DNA of 21,536 bases, taken from IMG/VR virus record IMGVR_UViG_3300036770_008731, positions 1-21,536 of that record; one strand, given 5' to 3'. Position numbers and translations under genes: made by a program. Of this stretch, positions 21,111-21,536 are shown one piece after another. The notes beneath the pieces were generated by a model that was given only the letters and a program-made list of their open reading frames with translations, made no database searches and was not told the origin of the DNA. This DNA comes from a virus. The first letter of the stretch is position 1. Each line of letters starts with the position of its first letter.

Positions 21111-21536
21111 GTGCCAGAATTTTTAATTGCCAATCCGTTCAAGTTGAACGGCGAAATCAAACGCCAGGGCTTAATCACCCTGTCGGCGGAAGAAGCCGAA
21201 CCCTTGGTGATTTCCGGAAGCTTGGTGCCATTAGTCGATGGCATTGAACTGGATGATAACGACCAATTGTTCACCCTGGACGAACTAACCGGAGACTTAA
21301 CGCCGGTGACAGCCAGTGAGCTGCAGGGCTTGGTTGTTGATTCAGTCGCGGCAGGTAAGCGCGTTTTTATCGTCGCAGATGGTCATTCCGTAGAGCGCCT
21401 CGGCAAGAGCTTTACCGAACGTCAGTTTATGTTGCTGGCCCACGATGAGGCTGCACCGTTACTCGAAAGTGGTGACCTCATCACCTTCGAACAGTTAGCG
21501 GAAATCATGCAGCAGGCTGAGCTTGCCGAAGAAGCC
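21111..21536 (+). CDS. Protein in gp35 position, cut by window end
   Basis: The open frame from GTG 21111 runs without a stop to the end of the window (142 codons). GGAGG stands 5 bases upstream. The product starts MPEFLIANPFKLNGEIKRQG, continues LSAEEAEPLVISGSLVPLVDG and has a later LDELTGDLTPVTASELQGLVV region, ending here in helical, acidic sequence (EIMQQAELAEEA). Repeated short alpha-beta units ending in SAEEAEPLVxSG-like phrases are seen in phage proteins next to the capsid gene. In Mu that slot is gp35. I cannot name a function; head-completion or a capsid accessory role is likely by position. Confidence 0.7.
   Translation, partial: MPEFLIANPFKLNGEIKRQGLITLSAEEAEPLVISGSLVPLVDGIELDDNDQLFTLDELTGDLTPVTASELQGLVVDSVAAGKRVFIVADGHSVERLGKSFTERQFMLLAHDEAAPLLESGDLITFEQLAEIMQQAELAEEA

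Larger units (their letters stand above)
1..21536. mobile_element. BcepMu-like transposable prophage, partial at both ends
   Basis: The whole window reads as one Mu-type phage. It has a DDE transposase and ATPase pair, Ner-like and repressor genes, GemA and Mor homologues, then lysis genes and the Mu-ordered head block (gp25, 26, 27, 28, 29, 30, 31, 32, capsid). Early genes run left and late genes run right from a central switch near 8.4 kb; Mu has both on one strand, while BcepMu is known for the divergent layout. Neither terminus (TG...CA ends, target duplication) nor flanking host DNA is in the window, and tail genes must lie beyond the right edge. Whether the phage is intact or decayed cannot be told, but no frameshift or stop was seen in a core gene. 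Confidence 0.9.

Noticed and set aside
1-21536. tRNA genes, rRNA, CRISPR arrays and insertion sequences other than the phage itself
   Set aside because: I saw no cloverleaf-like sequence, regularly spaced repeats or second transposase in the window.

Overview
This window is most of one half of a Mu-like transposable (pro)phage, probably inserted in a proteobacterial chromosome. It is cut at both sides: neither phage end nor any host gene is visible. The head genes match the Mu block gene for gene. The layout (early genes leftward, late genes rightward, diverging from a central control region) and the Tn552/IS1604-like transposase recall the Burkholderia phage BcepMu rather than Mu itself. The host cannot be fixed from the sequence; moderate GC and strong Shine-Dalgarno sites suggest a gammaproteobacterium, but this is a guess.

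Left part (1-8383, all minus strand): a tightly packed early operon, mostly joined by ATGA or TAATG overlaps. In transcription order it carries a Ner-like HTH protein, an IclR-type winged-helix protein, a coiled-coil protein, a DDE transposase, its AAA+ ATPase partner, two small unknowns, a DUF2786 protein, a DUF3164 protein, three small proteins, a GemA/gp16-like protein, a zinc-knuckle protein and a Mor-type late activator. Two genes under 60 codons (1416-1592 and 1980-2135) fill what would otherwise be gaps.

Control region (8384-8492): overlapping divergent promoters. A perfect inverted repeat, GTGCAT-N4-ATGCAC, occupies the spacer of the early promoter. The repressor gene (8493-8918) reads right.

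Accessory block (8915-10662), AT-richer than its surroundings: three minus-strand genes (a 92-residue protein with three copies of an L-G-S/N-G-N-G-N-D/G-P-P motif, a five-helix membrane protein and a single-helix membrane protein) and one plus-strand gene (zinc ribbon, membrane helix and an extracytoplasmic domain). None is a standard Mu gene. This is the best candidate for a new lysogen-expressed system.

Right part (10663-21536, plus strand): the late operon. It opens with a hairpin that covers the holin ribosome binding site. Then come holin, lytic transglycosylase, an Rz gene with Rz1 embedded in another frame, gp25-, gp26- and gp27-like proteins, large terminase (gp28), portal (gp29), gpF/gp30 with a C-terminal nuclease-like domain, gpG/gp31, protease/scaffold (gp32), a small decoration-like protein, major capsid protein and the start of a gp35-position gene. 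The likely working cycle: the repressor silences the early promoter in the lysogen; on induction Ner and the transposition genes are expressed; Mor, last in the early operon, then switches on the late lysis and head genes.
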